A stretch of 64,000 nt of DNA from Flavobacterium flavigenum (GCF_027111255.2 NZ_CP114285.2:4588001-4652000), one strand, 5' to 3'. Counted from the stretch's first letter, positions 1-8,698 are shown. The notes: a model not told the origin generated them from the sequence alone. Program-made: numbers and translations.

Positions 1-1
1 T

Positions 2-493
2 GAAGTGCCGATTATTTTTTTAACGGCAAAATCTATGAAGGAAGATGTTTTAAAAGGATATAAGGCGGGTGCTGATGACTACCTGAACAAACCTTTTGAT
101 TCTGAAGTTTTATTGATGAAAATCAAAGCTATTATTCAAAGAAAATCATCTGATACAAAAGCAGAGCAAGTTCAGTTTGAATTTAATATTGGTAAGTTTC
201 ATTTAAATTCTAAATTAAGATTTTTAACCTTTCAGGATGAAGAGCCAATAAAGTTATCTCCTAAAGAAAATGAGTTGCTTAAAATGCTTATTTTGCACGA
301 AAATGACTTAATGCCAAGAGAGTTAGCCTTGACGAAAATCTGGAGAGATGATAACTATTTTACATCAAGAAGTATGGATGTTTATATTGCGAAACTTAGA
401 AAATATCTAAAAGCCGATGAAGATGTTGAAATTTTAAACATTCACGGAGAAGGTTTTAGACTTGTAGTTAAAAGTAAAGCAGTATCTGAATAA
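2..493 (+). CDS. Response regulator, OmpR/PhoB family (5' end outside the window)
   Basis: This is the C-terminal part of a two-component response regulator; the reading frame is open to the window edge, so the N-terminal half of the receiver domain is missing. The visible part starts in the receiver domain with PIIFLTAK, which carries the conserved Thr of the phosphorylation switch, and continues to DDYLNKPF with the conserved Lys-Pro. After a linker comes a winged-helix DNA-binding domain of about 95 residues (KLSPKENELLKMLI, then SMDVYIAKLRKYL), typical of OmpR/PhoB proteins. It should act as a cytoplasmic transcription factor phosphorylated by a sensor kinase that is not in this window. 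A strong terminator follows within 10 bases. The family is certain; the target genes are unknown. Confidence 0.93.
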   Translation, partial: EVPIIFLTAKSMKEDVLKGYKAGADDYLNKPFDSEVLLMKIKAIIQRKSSDTKAEQVQFEFNIGKFHLNSKLRFLTFQDEEPIKLSPKENELLKMLILHENDLMPRELALTKIWRDDNYFTSRSMDVYIAKLRKYLKADEDVEILNIHGEGFRLVVKSKAVSE

Positions 494-500
494 ATTTAAA

Positions 501-528
501 AAAGCTCTGAAAACTCAGAGCTTTTTTT
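501..528 (+). terminator. Intrinsic terminator of the response regulator gene
   Basis: A perfect 10-bp stem (AAAGCTCTGA / TCAGAGCTTT) with a 4-base loop is followed by a T-run. It lies 8 bases after the stop codon. Confidence 0.85.
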
Positions 529-548
529 ATGGATTAAATATTTTAAAT

Positions 549-965
549 TTAAATCAGGTTAACGCTTAATGTGATTTCCGTTTTTAGTAGTTTAGAAATT
601 GGGCAAATTTCTTTTGCTTTAGCTGCAATTTCTGAAAACTTTTCAGCAGTTATGGAAGGAACTTTTCCTTTCAGTTCTAAGTGAATTAAAGTAATAGAAC
701 CATCTTCAAAAGTAACTGTTGCTTCTGTAGATAAATCGTCTGCAACAAATCCCTCTTCGTTTAATAAAAAGCTTAATTGCATTGTAAAACAGCCAGAATG
801 TGCTGCTGCAATAAGTTCTTCAGGATTGGTTCCTACTCCTTCTGCAAATCTTGTTTTGAAAGATAATTGTGCATTATTTAGAGTTGTACTTTGTGTGCTT
901 ATTAATCCGGTTCCTTCCATGCCGGTTCCTTTCCAGTTTGCGTTAGCTTTTCTTGTAAATTTCAT
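549..965 (-). CDS. OsmC family peroxiredoxin
   Basis: A 138-residue OsmC/Ohr-type protein, expected to reduce organic hydroperoxides in the cytoplasm with a pair of cysteines. Both are present: Cys59 in AAAHSGCF and Cys121 in KEICPISKLL. The spacing and the flanking motifs fit the OsmC subgroup. The start at 965 (MKFTRKAN) matches the family length; an upstream in-frame extension of 49 residues is AT-rich and runs into the terminator of the next gene, so it was discarded. A TAnnTTTG-type box lies about 57 bases upstream. A second, different OsmC protein is encoded at 18001. Confidence 0.92.
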   Translation of the reverse strand: MKFTRKANANWKGTGMEGTGLISTQSTTLNNAQLSFKTRFAEGVGTNPEELIAAAHSGCFTMQLSFLLNEEGFVADDLSTEATVTFEDGSITLIHLELKGKVPSITAEKFSEIAAKAKEICPISKLLKTEITLSVNLI

Positions 966-1021
966 TTTGTACTTATTAAAGTTAATAATTATATATTTAA
1001 ATTGCCAAATGATGACCTTTT

Positions 1022-1029
1022 CAAATATA
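1022..1029 (-). promoter_or_regulatory. Possible -7 box for the OsmC gene
   Basis: Read on the minus strand this is TATATTTG, an exact match to the Bacteroidota -7 consensus TAnnTTTG. No TTG -33 element is found at 19-21 bases, so the call is tentative. Confidence 0.35.
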
Positions 1030-1083
1030 GTCAATATTTTACAGATTAGTTTTATTAATTTGTTGCTGGAAAGTAAATTAATT

Positions 1084-1124
1084 AAAAAAGGTGTAATGAA
1101 AAATTTTCTCATTACACCTTTTTT
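1084..1124 (-). terminator. Terminator of the DUF349 gene
   Basis: Inverted repeat of 16 bp (AAAAAAGGTGTAATGA at 1084-1099 and its exact complement at 1109-1124). It lies just downstream of the DUF349 stop codon on the minus strand and is followed there by a T-run. Confidence 0.85.
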
Positions 1125-1149
1125 ATGATTAAATTTTTTTTAAAAAAAA

Positions 1150-3105
1150 CTATTCCTGATTTAGGTTTCGTAACTGTTTAAGTTTGTCTTTCCATAGTTC
1201 AAGACTTTCTTTATGGATAGCAATGTTTTTGCGAACTTCAAGAACAATCGAGTTTTCTTTTTTTGCATTTTTAGTATTCGTAAAGAACTGAATGTTATTT
1301 TCTAATTGGAATATTTCATTCTGTACTTCTTCAATTTTACGCATTATAAAAATCTTTTCATTATCTAATTTTCGCGTATCATTGCTTTCAGATAAAGAAT
1401 CAATCCTGTTTGAAAAACGCATCATTTCAGTATCCTTCTTGCTTAAGCTTAGTTTTTCAAAAAGAGCATCTAAGATTTTATTGAATTTACCCTCAATGTG
1501 GCGTCTTGAAAAAGGAACTTTTCCGAATCCTTTCCAGGTTTCAATATGTAATTTAATAGCATCTAAATCTGTTTTGTGATCGCCAGTAAGTTCAAATGTT
1601 CTTAAAGTATCTAGGTATGCTTTTTTATTGTCAAATGCAGCAACTTCTTCTTCGTTTTCTTCAGATTTGTGTTCTTTTAATTTGTCAAAATAATGGTTGC
1701 AGGCGTCTTTAAATTCTTTCCAGATTTTGTCTGAATATTTTTTAGGAACATGACCAATTTGTTTCCACTCTTCCTGAATTTGTTTCATGATTGGAGTAGT
1801 AGCATTAAAATCAGTGCTTTCCTGTAATTCCTTTGCTTTTTCAACCAAGGCCATTTTTTTATTTAAATTGTCGTTTTGATCTTTTTTGATGTCTTTATAA
1901 AACGAGTTTTTAAAAGAATTAAAATTTCTAACGGCAGTTTTAAATGCAGCCCAGGTTTGTTCGTTTACGTCACTTGGTACTTTTCCGGCAGCAAAAAATT
2001 CATTTCTAAGTGCTTCAACTTTTTGTATTTGTACCAGCCATTGCGAATGGGAACCTACTTTTTCAGTGGCTAAAGTTTCAATTGAAGCAATGATTTCTTT
2101 TTTAATTTCAAGATTTTTTTGCTCGTTTTCTCTTTGGCTTTCGAACAAAAGTTCCCTTTTATCGTGTATTTTTTTAGTTAGCTCACTAAATTTATTCCAA
2201 ATCGTATCACGATGTTCTTTCGATACAGGACCAATATCTTCTTTCCAGATTCTGTGTAAATCCTGTAATTCACGAAATGCCTTATTAATGTCTGGCTCGC
2301 TCACTAATTCTTCAACACGGGTAATTATCTTTTGTTTTTGTTCAAGATTGTATTTGAAATCAAGGTCTCTTGCTTCACGGTCTAGATGAAGATAATCATA
2401 AAAATTCTCAACATGAAAATGATAATTGTTCCAGACATGATTGTACTTGTCTTTTGGAATCGCTCCGGCGTTTTTCCATCTCTCTCTTAATTCATTAAAA
2501 TGTTTGAGAGTGTCTTTGATATTTTCCTGTGGATTTATAAGTTCTTTTAGTTCCTCTACTATAGCAAGTCGGATTTCTAAATTTGATTTTAAATTACTTT
2601 GTAAATTTTTAAAGTGTGCATTTCTTTTTTCTCGAAATATGTTATAATATTCGTCGAACTTCGATTTTAAAGGAGAGTGATACTGAAATTCTTCATTAGG
2701 ATCCTGATTTGAAGCATTGAATTCTTCTTTTTTCTCTTCTATAAAGTGATTGAATTGAAGTAAAAATGATTTTTTAATTTCTTCTATATGATCTTTTACA
2801 GACATAACTTTGTCTGTGTTTACAAGTTTTTTTAATTCATCAACAAGTTTGTCTAACGAAAAAGTATCATAATCCTCCATAGGAATATCATGACGTTCCT
2901 TTAGTGTCTCGTCTTCGCTTTCTTCAGCATTAGAATTTGTTATAGCATCTAATACTTCCTGATGATTTGTTTCTTCAGCTTGAATATTTTCTGTTGTTGC
3001 TTCAGAAATTGATGTTTCTGTTGCATCATTTTGTGAAGAATCATTCAGGTTGATTTCTGATTTTCCATCTGCTTTCTGCAGGTTATCATTCTTTTCTTCT
3101 AACAT
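1150..3105 (-). CDS. DUF349 repeat protein
   Basis: A 651-residue cytoplasmic protein without signal peptide or membrane segment. The first 75 residues are acidic and low in complexity. Five DUF349 repeats follow at about residues 205-240, 283-318, 366-402, 445-480 and 525-560, each with the pattern W-x2-G-x-hydrophobic-P and a downstream W/F-x2-F (for example WKNAGAIPKDKYNHVW and WKQIGHVPKKYSDKIW). Long charged helices, probably coiled coils, join them and the C terminus is again helical. DUF349 proteins are widespread in Flavobacteriia and Actinobacteria but have no settled biochemical role. The gene appears monocistronic. A near-consensus promoter lies upstream and a strong terminator downstream. 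Confidence 0.93.
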   Translation of the reverse strand: MLEEKNDNLQKADGKSEINLNDSSQNDATETSISEATTENIQAEETNHQEVLDAITNSNAEESEDETLKERHDIPMEDYDTFSLDKLVDELKKLVNTDKVMSVKDHIEEIKKSFLLQFNHFIEEKKEEFNASNQDPNEEFQYHSPLKSKFDEYYNIFREKRNAHFKNLQSNLKSNLEIRLAIVEELKELINPQENIKDTLKHFNELRERWKNAGAIPKDKYNHVWNNYHFHVENFYDYLHLDREARDLDFKYNLEQKQKIITRVEELVSEPDINKAFRELQDLHRIWKEDIGPVSKEHRDTIWNKFSELTKKIHDKRELLFESQRENEQKNLEIKKEIIASIETLATEKVGSHSQWLVQIQKVEALRNEFFAAGKVPSDVNEQTWAAFKTAVRNFNSFKNSFYKDIKKDQNDNLNKKMALVEKAKELQESTDFNATTPIMKQIQEEWKQIGHVPKKYSDKIWKEFKDACNHYFDKLKEHKSEENEEEVAAFDNKKAYLDTLRTFELTGDHKTDLDAIKLHIETWKGFGKVPFSRRHIEGKFNKILDALFEKLSLSKKDTEMMRFSNRIDSLSESNDTRKLDNEKIFIMRKIEEVQNEIFQLENNIQFFTNTKNAKKENSIVLEVRKNIAIHKESLELWKDKLKQLRNLNQE

Positions 3106-3139
3106 TTTTAAATGTATAAGGTTATATTTTAAACATTGC

Positions 3140-3169
3140 GAAAGATAGTAAAGGTGTTTCTAAATACAA
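3140..3169 (-). promoter_or_regulatory. Candidate promoter of the DUF349 gene
   Basis: On the minus strand, TTG is followed by 19 bases and TATCTTTC, one mismatch from the Bacteroidota consensus TTG-N19-21-TAnnTTTG. It lies about 35 bases before the start codon. Confidence 0.45.
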
Positions 3170-3281
3170 AATAAATCGTTTGTTTATGTGTTTTTCGATT
3201 TAAAAATCTCATTTATTTATAGGATGTAACTAATTAAGGAGAAATTTAATTTTTCAAATATATGTTAGAGTTTGTTTTAAA

Positions 3282-3318
3282 CAAAAAAAACTGCCTACAC
3301 TTTTGAGACAGTCTCTTT
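3282..3318 (-). terminator. Probable terminator of the folding operon
   Basis: Imperfect hairpin with a CAGT/ACTG core extended by G-T and A-T pairs and flanked by A/T runs, located 24 bases after the last operon stop codon on the minus strand. The stem is weak, so the call is moderate. Confidence 0.45.
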
Positions 3319-3341
3319 TTTGTATTTGTATGAAAAAATCT

Positions 3342-4478
3342 TTATTGCTGCTTAGCAGAGGTTTCAATCTCAAAAATCAAAGTTGCATTTGGCGGAATAA
3401 CTCCACCGGCACCTTTTTCTCCATAGGCTAAATTTGAAGGAAGAAAGAAGATGGCTTTGTCTCCGTCTGTCATCATATCAAGTGCTTCAATAAATCCAGG
3501 AATCATGCCGTCTTTTTTTCCTACAGTAAAAGGAAAAGATTTATAACCTCCCTGTACATCCCTGTTAGGATTATATTTTCCGTATGCTTTTTCTACATTT
3601 GGCATACTGCTGTCAAAAAGATTTCCGTCTTCAAAATATCCTGCGTAATGAAAATAAATCGTAGATCCTTCGGCACCTTTTACGCCAGTTCCTTTTTGTG
3701 TAATTACATATTTTAAACCAGAAGCAGTTGTTGTGGCTTTAGCTTTCATAGCTTCAAAATAAGCCGCTTTTTCTTTAACTACTTTTTGCGCTTCTCCTTT
3801 TTTAGCTTCTTCCTTTTTAGCATCATCAGCAATAACTTTTAATGCATCAAATTTTTTGGCAGCAGCACCTTTGCGTGTAATGGTAATTTTTGTCATGATA
3901 TCATCCTGAACAATTTTATTCACATTGTCCATTCCTGAAACTACATGGCCAAAAATAGTGTGTTTTCCGTTTAACCACGGAGTTTCTTTGTGTGTGATGA
4001 AAAACTGGCTTCCATTAGTCGCCGGACCGGAGTTGGCCATTGCCAAAATACCACCTTTATCAAATATTAATTCTTTAACGAATTCATCTTTAAAAGAATA
4101 TCCAGGGCCTCCTGAGCCGTTACCGTCAGGATCACCTCCCTGTATCATGAAATCATTGATTACTCTGTGGAATTTTAATCCGTCATAAAATGGTTTTCCT
4201 TTCAGTTTTTCCACTTTAACATTAGGATTTTTACCTTCAGCCAAAGAAATAAAATTGGCAACCGTTACAGGCGCTTTTACATATTCCAGAGTTAAAACAA
4301 TATCACCTTTTGTTGTTGAAATTGTAGCAAAAATACCTTCGTTAGGATTTTCCTTCGGAGTTACTTTTGCCTGTGTTTTTGTTGCAGGTGCTTTTGATTT
4401 TGCTGCAGGTTTTTTAGTGGTTTGCGCTTCAATATTAAGTATTGTAAGGCAAAATAGAAATAAAAATTTAAATTTCAT
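3342..4478 (-). CDS. Secreted cyclophilin-FKBP fusion peptidyl-prolyl isomerase
   Basis: A 378-residue protein combining two unrelated prolyl isomerase folds. A type I signal peptide (about residues 1-19) and a Lys/Ala/Pro-rich linker precede a cyclophilin domain (about 50-215) with the catalytic FHRVINDFMIQGGD motif intact. A charged helical linker leads to a C-terminal FKBP domain (about 250-378) with the LAYGEKGAGGVIPP signature. It should assist folding of exported proteins in the periplasm. It is the last gene of a minus-strand operon, 31 bases after a paralogue of the same architecture (4510-5586). Full-length and apparently functional in both domains. Confidence 0.93.
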   Translation of the reverse strand: MKFKFLFLFCLTILNIEAQTTKKPAAKSKAPATKTQAKVTPKENPNEGIFATISTTKGDIVLTLEYVKAPVTVANFISLAEGKNPNVKVEKLKGKPFYDGLKFHRVINDFMIQGGDPDGNGSGGPGYSFKDEFVKELIFDKGGILAMANSGPATNGSQFFITHKETPWLNGKHTIFGHVVSGMDNVNKIVQDDIMTKITITRKGAAAKKFDALKVIADDAKKEEAKKGEAQKVVKEKAAYFEAMKAKATTTASGLKYVITQKGTGVKGAEGSTIYFHYAGYFEDGNLFDSSMPNVEKAYGKYNPNRDVQGGYKSFPFTVGKKDGMIPGFIEALDMMTDGDKAIFFLPSNLAYGEKGAGGVIPPNATLIFEIETSAKQQ

Positions 4479-4509
4479 TATATTTAAAATTATGTGTTTT
4501 TAAGTGTTA

Positions 4510-5586
4510 TTATGGCTTTTCTAATAATTGAATTTCGAAAATAATATTAGCATTTGGCGGAATAACACCACCTGCTCCGGTTTCGCCATATGCGAGATGT
4601 GACGGAATAAAAATAACGGCTTTATCGCCAAAAGAAAGCTGCTCAATTCCTTCAATAAATCCAGGAATCAAGCCTTGTTTGTTTCCGGCCGTAAAAGGTA
4701 TTGGCTGATATCCGTTTGCATCGGCTTTTGCCTGAATAAATTTTCCAAATGTTTTTGAAATCTCAGGAGAACTGGAATCAAATAAAGTACCATCTTCTAA
4801 AAAACCTGAGTAACTAATGTAAACTTGCGTACCTGCAGCTGGTTTTTTGCCTGATCCCTTTTCAGTAATCACATATTGTAAGCCACTATTTGTTTTTGTA
4901 GTTTTTGCTTTTAAAGCGTTCAACGATGCTGCTTTTTCTTTTTGAACTCCGGCATATTTACTTTGCTCTTTTGCAATTTCTGAAAAATAATCATGGAATA
5001 CTTTTACTGCGTCAAACTTTTTGGCATCTTCACCATTTCTGATAATAGTTACAGAAACAACAGTATCGTCCTGAAGAATCTTATTGACTACCTCCTGATC
5101 TTTTGCATCAACAACATGTCCAAAAATAGTATGTTTATTGTCTAGCCATGGAGTTTCTACATGTGTAATGAAGAATTGGCTGCTGTTTGTTCCCGGACCG
5201 TTGTTAGCCATTGCCAGAACACCAGGTTTATCAAATTTTAGATCTGAGAATTCATCTTTAAATTTATAACCCGTATCTCCAGAGCCTGTTCCTTCCGGAT
5301 CTCCGGTCTGAATCATGAAATTTTCAATAACCCTGTGAAATTTCAATCCATCAAAAAAAGGCTTTTTTTTCAGGTAATCTTTCGTTACAAATTCATTCTT
5401 TCCTTCTGCTAAGGTTATAAAATTAGCAACAGTTACAGGTGCTTTTTTATAATCTAATGCAACTATAATATGCCCTTTGTTCGTTTCAATATCAGCATAT
5501 AAACCATCAGGTAAATTGCTGTTTTCGTTTTTACAGGAGTAAAATGAAGTAACGGCTAATAGTAATAGTAAAATACTCTTTTTCAT
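4510..5586 (-). CDS. Lipoprotein cyclophilin-FKBP fusion peptidyl-prolyl isomerase
   Basis: A 358-residue paralogue of the protein encoded immediately downstream. The N terminus has a lipoprotein signal ending in SFYSC, so the mature protein should be lipid-anchored. A cyclophilin domain (about residues 30-195) contains FHRVIENFMIQTGD with the catalytic Arg, and a C-terminal FKBP domain (about 235-358) contains LAYGETGAGGVIPP. A charged linker joins them. It begins 15 bases after gldI, which is itself an FKBP-type lipoprotein, giving three isomerases in a row. Likely role: chaperoning envelope or surface proteins; clients unknown. Confidence 0.93.
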   Translation of the reverse strand: MKKSILLLLLAVTSFYSCKNENSNLPDGLYADIETNKGHIIVALDYKKAPVTVANFITLAEGKNEFVTKDYLKKKPFFDGLKFHRVIENFMIQTGDPEGTGSGDTGYKFKDEFSDLKFDKPGVLAMANNGPGTNSSQFFITHVETPWLDNKHTIFGHVVDAKDQEVVNKILQDDTVVSVTIIRNGEDAKKFDAVKVFHDYFSEIAKEQSKYAGVQKEKAASLNALKAKTTKTNSGLQYVITEKGSGKKPAAGTQVYISYSGFLEDGTLFDSSSPEISKTFGKFIQAKADANGYQPIPFTAGNKQGLIPGFIEGIEQLSFGDKAVIFIPSHLAYGETGAGGVIPPNANIIFEIQLLEKP

Positions 5587-5601
5587 TTTTAAAATGTTGT
5601 T

Positions 5602-6267
5602 TTATGGGTTTAATGTGTCTTTTTTAGCTGCAGCCGATGGTTTTGCTGCTATAGGTTTTGGAGTTTGTTTCGTTGTAGTTTGTCTTGTGGAGTCTCTAGC
5701 GATAGTTCCTGTTGCATTAGGATCCGGAACGAAATTGCGTAGCGTGACTGTGCAGATTAACGACTGATTGGTTCCGATTTTTTTGTTGTCTCCGTGATAT
5801 CCATACGCAATATGGGATGGGAACAGGAAAGTTACAGTTTCGTTTTTATGCATCAATTTGATTCCGTCTCTCAATCCCATCATGATGTCTTGTTTATCTA
5901 CATAATAGGTTTGCGGGCCAAGTTCGGCTTCAGAATAGATAATTTTGCCCTCAATGTCTTTTATTTCTAAATTAAAATAGGCAATATCTCCTTTTTTAGG
6001 GGTTTGCGTATCCGTTAGATTTTTTTGGTCATAAGTTAGCCAATATCCTTTTCTGGTGGCGTAGTATTTTACTTTTGGATTGTTTTTGATAATTTTTTTT
6101 ATCACATCCTCTTCACTCGCAACCAGTTTTTTGTTTCTGTCGGCCGATTTTTTCATAAAGGTACCGGAAGCCTGGGAAATAGGTCTTCGGGCTTCTTCGT
6201 GATGTTTACAACCAATGAATAAAACAGTAAAAAGCATGGTATAAATGCTTCGTTTTAAGTAGTTCAT
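5602..6267 (-). CDS. gldI: Gliding motility lipoprotein GldI (FKBP-type isomerase)
   Basis: A 221-residue lipoprotein: the signal sequence ends with LFIGC, and an FKBP-type domain occupies about residues 95-180 with the FLFPSHIAYGYHGD motif. GldI is a known requirement for gliding motility in Flavobacterium johnsoniae, presumably by helping motility or type IX secretion proteins to fold. The C-terminal 40 residues are a low-complexity Thr/Lys/Pro/Ala tail. The start codon lies one base after the stop of the DHH phosphoesterase gene, and two further isomerase genes follow at short spacing, so the four genes form an operon. The product name rests on whole-length similarity from memory and on the gene context. 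Confidence 0.88.
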   Translation of the reverse strand: MNYLKRSIYTMLFTVLFIGCKHHEEARRPISQASGTFMKKSADRNKKLVASEEDVIKKIIKNNPKVKYYATRKGYWLTYDQKNLTDTQTPKKGDIAYFNLEIKDIEGKIIYSEAELGPQTYYVDKQDIMMGLRDGIKLMHKNETVTFLFPSHIAYGYHGDNKKIGTNQSLICTVTLRNFVPDPNATGTIARDSTRQTTTKQTPKPIAAKPSAAAKKDTLNP

Positions 6268-6268
6268 A

Positions 6269-7276
6269 TTAGGCTATTTTTAGTTTAGTTACTAAATCTT
6301 CAAACTTTTTCAGGGTTTCTTCCATTGAAACTTCTGATCTTCCGCCGGCAGCATTGATATGTCCGCCACCATTAAAATGATCTCTTGCAAACTGATTTAC
6401 ATCGAATCCGCCTTGTGAACGAAAAGATATTTTAATAATGTTCTCTTCTTTATTTTCGATGAAAATAGCCGTAAAAACAATATCTTTTATGCTTAATCCA
6501 TAATTTACAATTCCTTCTGTATCACCTTTTACATAATTAAAAGAATCCAATTCTTCCTGAGTCAGGGATGTATAAGAAGTTTTATGTGCCGATAGAATTT
6601 TCATATTCTGCAAGGCTCGTCCCAGCAGTTGTAGGCGACTGTACGAACTATTATCAAATAATAAAACGGGTATTTCGGTATTATCTGCTCCTAAATCAAT
6701 CAATTCTGCTACTATACGATGCGTGTTTCCTGTTGTTTTAGGAAAGCGAAAGGAACCTGAATCAGTTAATATTCCGGTATAAATGCAGGTTGCAATAGTT
6801 TTGTCTATGTCTTCTTTTTTGTTTAAAAATAAAATGAAATTATAAATCATTTCACAAGTTGAACCAAAAGAAGTATCAGAATAGGTGTAAGCTGCATAAT
6901 CATGTGGCTTTTCATGATGGTCGATCATGATGAAAGGAGCTGTCAGTCTGGCTAAAGTATGTTCCATTTCACCCGTACGATGAAAAGCATTAAAATCAAG
7001 TGTAAAAATCAGCTCAGCCTCTTCTAATATTTTCGTACAGTTTTGAGTGTCTTTTTCAAATATTTGTACAGTTTCAGAACCCGGTAGCCACGCTAAGAAA
7101 TCAGGAAAATCATTTGGAGCAATCACCGTTGGCTGATGATTGTTTTTTAATAAAAAATGGTATAGTGCCAAGGTAGAACCCATAGCGTCGCCATCTGGTC
7201 CTCTGTGCGGAATTATTGCAATTTTCTTTGGGGCAGCAAGCAACAATTGTATTGCCTGAATATCTTGTATTTTCAT
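6269..7276 (-). CDS. DHH-family phosphoesterase, NrnA-like (oligoribonuclease / pAp phosphatase)
   Basis: A 335-residue cytoplasmic protein of the DHH/DHHA1 family. Metal-binding motifs are clear: His24, Asp28 and Asp30 in IPHRGPDGDAMGS, an Asp in LDFNAFHRTGEM, and the name-giving IDHHE. The C-terminal DHHA1 domain carries GGGHINAAGG. NrnA proteins degrade very short RNA oligomers and dephosphorylate 3'-phosphoadenosine 5'-phosphate. It is the first gene of the operon with gldI (1 base apart). The association with gliding genes is probably positional; a functional link is not shown by the sequence. Confidence 0.9.
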   Translation of the reverse strand: MKIQDIQAIQLLLAAPKKIAIIPHRGPDGDAMGSTLALYHFLLKNNHQPTVIAPNDFPDFLAWLPGSETVQIFEKDTQNCTKILEEAELIFTLDFNAFHRTGEMEHTLARLTAPFIMIDHHEKPHDYAAYTYSDTSFGSTCEMIYNFILFLNKKEDIDKTIATCIYTGILTDSGSFRFPKTTGNTHRIVAELIDLGADNTEIPVLLFDNSSYSRLQLLGRALQNMKILSAHKTSYTSLTQEELDSFNYVKGDTEGIVNYGLSIKDIVFTAIFIENKEENIIKISFRSQGGFDVNQFARDHFNGGGHINAAGGRSEVSMEETLKKFEDLVTKLKIA

Positions 7277-7358
7277 AGTGTGCGAATTTACATTTTTTTA
7301 ATGTAATGCTGAAATCATTTTATAGATTAACACACTTTTACAAATTATGAGTCAGGAG

Positions 7359-8627
7359 TTAGAAGTTTTGAAATTTCGATTTTTTTGATTTGAAATTTAT
7401 CTTTTGATACAACTTATATTTGGCACCTTTTACAATTTGAGACTTATAAATACCAACAGAACCCGAAGAAAAATAAGCAACTGTACAGGCTATAGCAATA
7501 AATATCCCTGGCTGAAATCCAAATAATTCCATTCCCATAATAGTGCAGGCAATTGGGGTGTGCGTAGCACCTGAAAATACGGCTACAAACCCCAGACCAG
7601 CCAAAATCGCAATTGGCATTGGGATAATAATGGACAATGCGCTTCCTAAAGTAGCACCCACAAAAAATAAAGGTGTTACTTCGCCACCTTTAAAACCGGC
7701 ACCCAAAGTGAATCCGGTAAACAATATTTTAAGTAAAAAATCATACCACGGATTAGCATTTGAAAACGAATCTACAATTACCGGAACACCTAACCCTGAG
7801 AATTTTGTGAGTCCGAAACCAGCAATGGCAATGGCTAAAATGATTCCTCCCATAAAAGGTCTTAATGGCGGAAATTTTATTTTTTTTGAGAAAAAAGAAC
7901 TCCAAAAATGAACATTTCTGGAAAAAAGCAAAGCAGCTAATCCGGATAGTATTCCAATAATAATCGTGTAAAATAATGTAGTGAGATTAAATTCTGGAAC
8001 AACCGGAATACTATAATGTGTATGTTTTACCTGCCAAAATTCAACAGTAAAATAAGCAATATATGCCACTAAAAATGACAAAACGATACTTTTAAAATTT
8101 ATTTTACTGAAATATAAAACTTCGAGCGCAAAGATAGCGCCTGCTAAAGGTGTTCCGAAAACGGATGCAAAACCTGCACTGATTCCAAGAATAATCAGAA
8201 TTTTTCTTTCGGAATGATTTAATTTGAAAAGTTTTGTGAATTGATCGGCGATAGCACCGCCCATTTGTACAGCAGTTCCTTCACGTCCGGCAGATCCGCC
8301 AAATAAGTGAGTAAGTAACGTTCCTAAAAGTACTAAAGGAGCCATTTTAAGCGGAATTACTTTCTGAGGTTTTTCATATTCCTCTAATAGCAAGTTATTG
8401 CCTTTTACAACAGATTCGCCCCAATAGTAATAACTGAATCCAACTAATAATCCGCCTAAAGGCAACAGCCAGATAATCCACTGGTGTTGAATTCTAAATT
8501 GTGTAACAAATTCTAGTGAAACTAAGAAAAAAGCTGATGCAGATCCTGAAAAGCAGCCAATTAAAACACAAATGAAAATCCATTTTAAAATTGTCAGAAG
8601 TGCTTCTTTTGGTTTTTGAAAGTTCAT
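7359..8627 (-). CDS. CLC-type anion transporter, probable fluoride exporter (CLC-F clade)
   Basis: A 422-residue membrane protein with about ten hydrophobic segments and the CLC fold. The external-gate glutamate is in GREGTAVQMGG and the later signature is GFKGGEVTPLFF. Two features point to the fluoride-specific CLC-F (EriC-F) clade rather than chloride channels: GNNLL replaces the usual GSGIP loop, and Thr follows GREG. There is no C-terminal CBS domain. CLC-F proteins are fluoride/proton antiporters that protect against toxic fluoride. No fluoride riboswitch was recognised in the short upstream gap. The family is certain; fluoride specificity is inferred from motifs. Confidence 0.88.
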   Translation of the reverse strand: MNFQKPKEALLTILKWIFICVLIGCFSGSASAFFLVSLEFVTQFRIQHQWIIWLLPLGGLLVGFSYYYWGESVVKGNNLLLEEYEKPQKVIPLKMAPLVLLGTLLTHLFGGSAGREGTAVQMGGAIADQFTKLFKLNHSERKILIILGISAGFASVFGTPLAGAIFALEVLYFSKINFKSIVLSFLVAYIAYFTVEFWQVKHTHYSIPVVPEFNLTTLFYTIIIGILSGLAALLFSRNVHFWSSFFSKKIKFPPLRPFMGGIILAIAIAGFGLTKFSGLGVPVIVDSFSNANPWYDFLLKILFTGFTLGAGFKGGEVTPLFFVGATLGSALSIIIPMPIAILAGLGFVAVFSGATHTPIACTIMGMELFGFQPGIFIAIACTVAYFSSGSVGIYKSQIVKGAKYKLYQKINFKSKKSKFQNF

Positions 8628-8636
8628 TTAAAAAGA

Positions 8637-8698
8637 TTTGCCACGAATTTCACCAATTAAAATGAATTTTAAAAGTCTGTGATGAAATTCGTGGCAAA
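8637..8698. repeat. Long palindromic intergenic element (GCCACGAATTT type)
   Basis: Perfect 16-bp inverted repeat: TTTGCCACGAATTTCA at 8637-8652 and its complement at 8683-8698, with a 30-base loop. It fills the gap between ridA-like and CLC genes and ends in an A-run on the plus strand, so on the minus strand it reads as a T-run before the stem. It resembles intergenic palindromes common in Flavobacterium genomes and may act as an RNA stem or attenuator between the two co-directional genes. Confidence 0.75.

Noticed and set aside
826..1128. Plus-strand open frame opposite the OsmC gene
   Set aside because: It is antisense to a well-supported gene, has low-complexity hydrophobic composition and spans a terminator.
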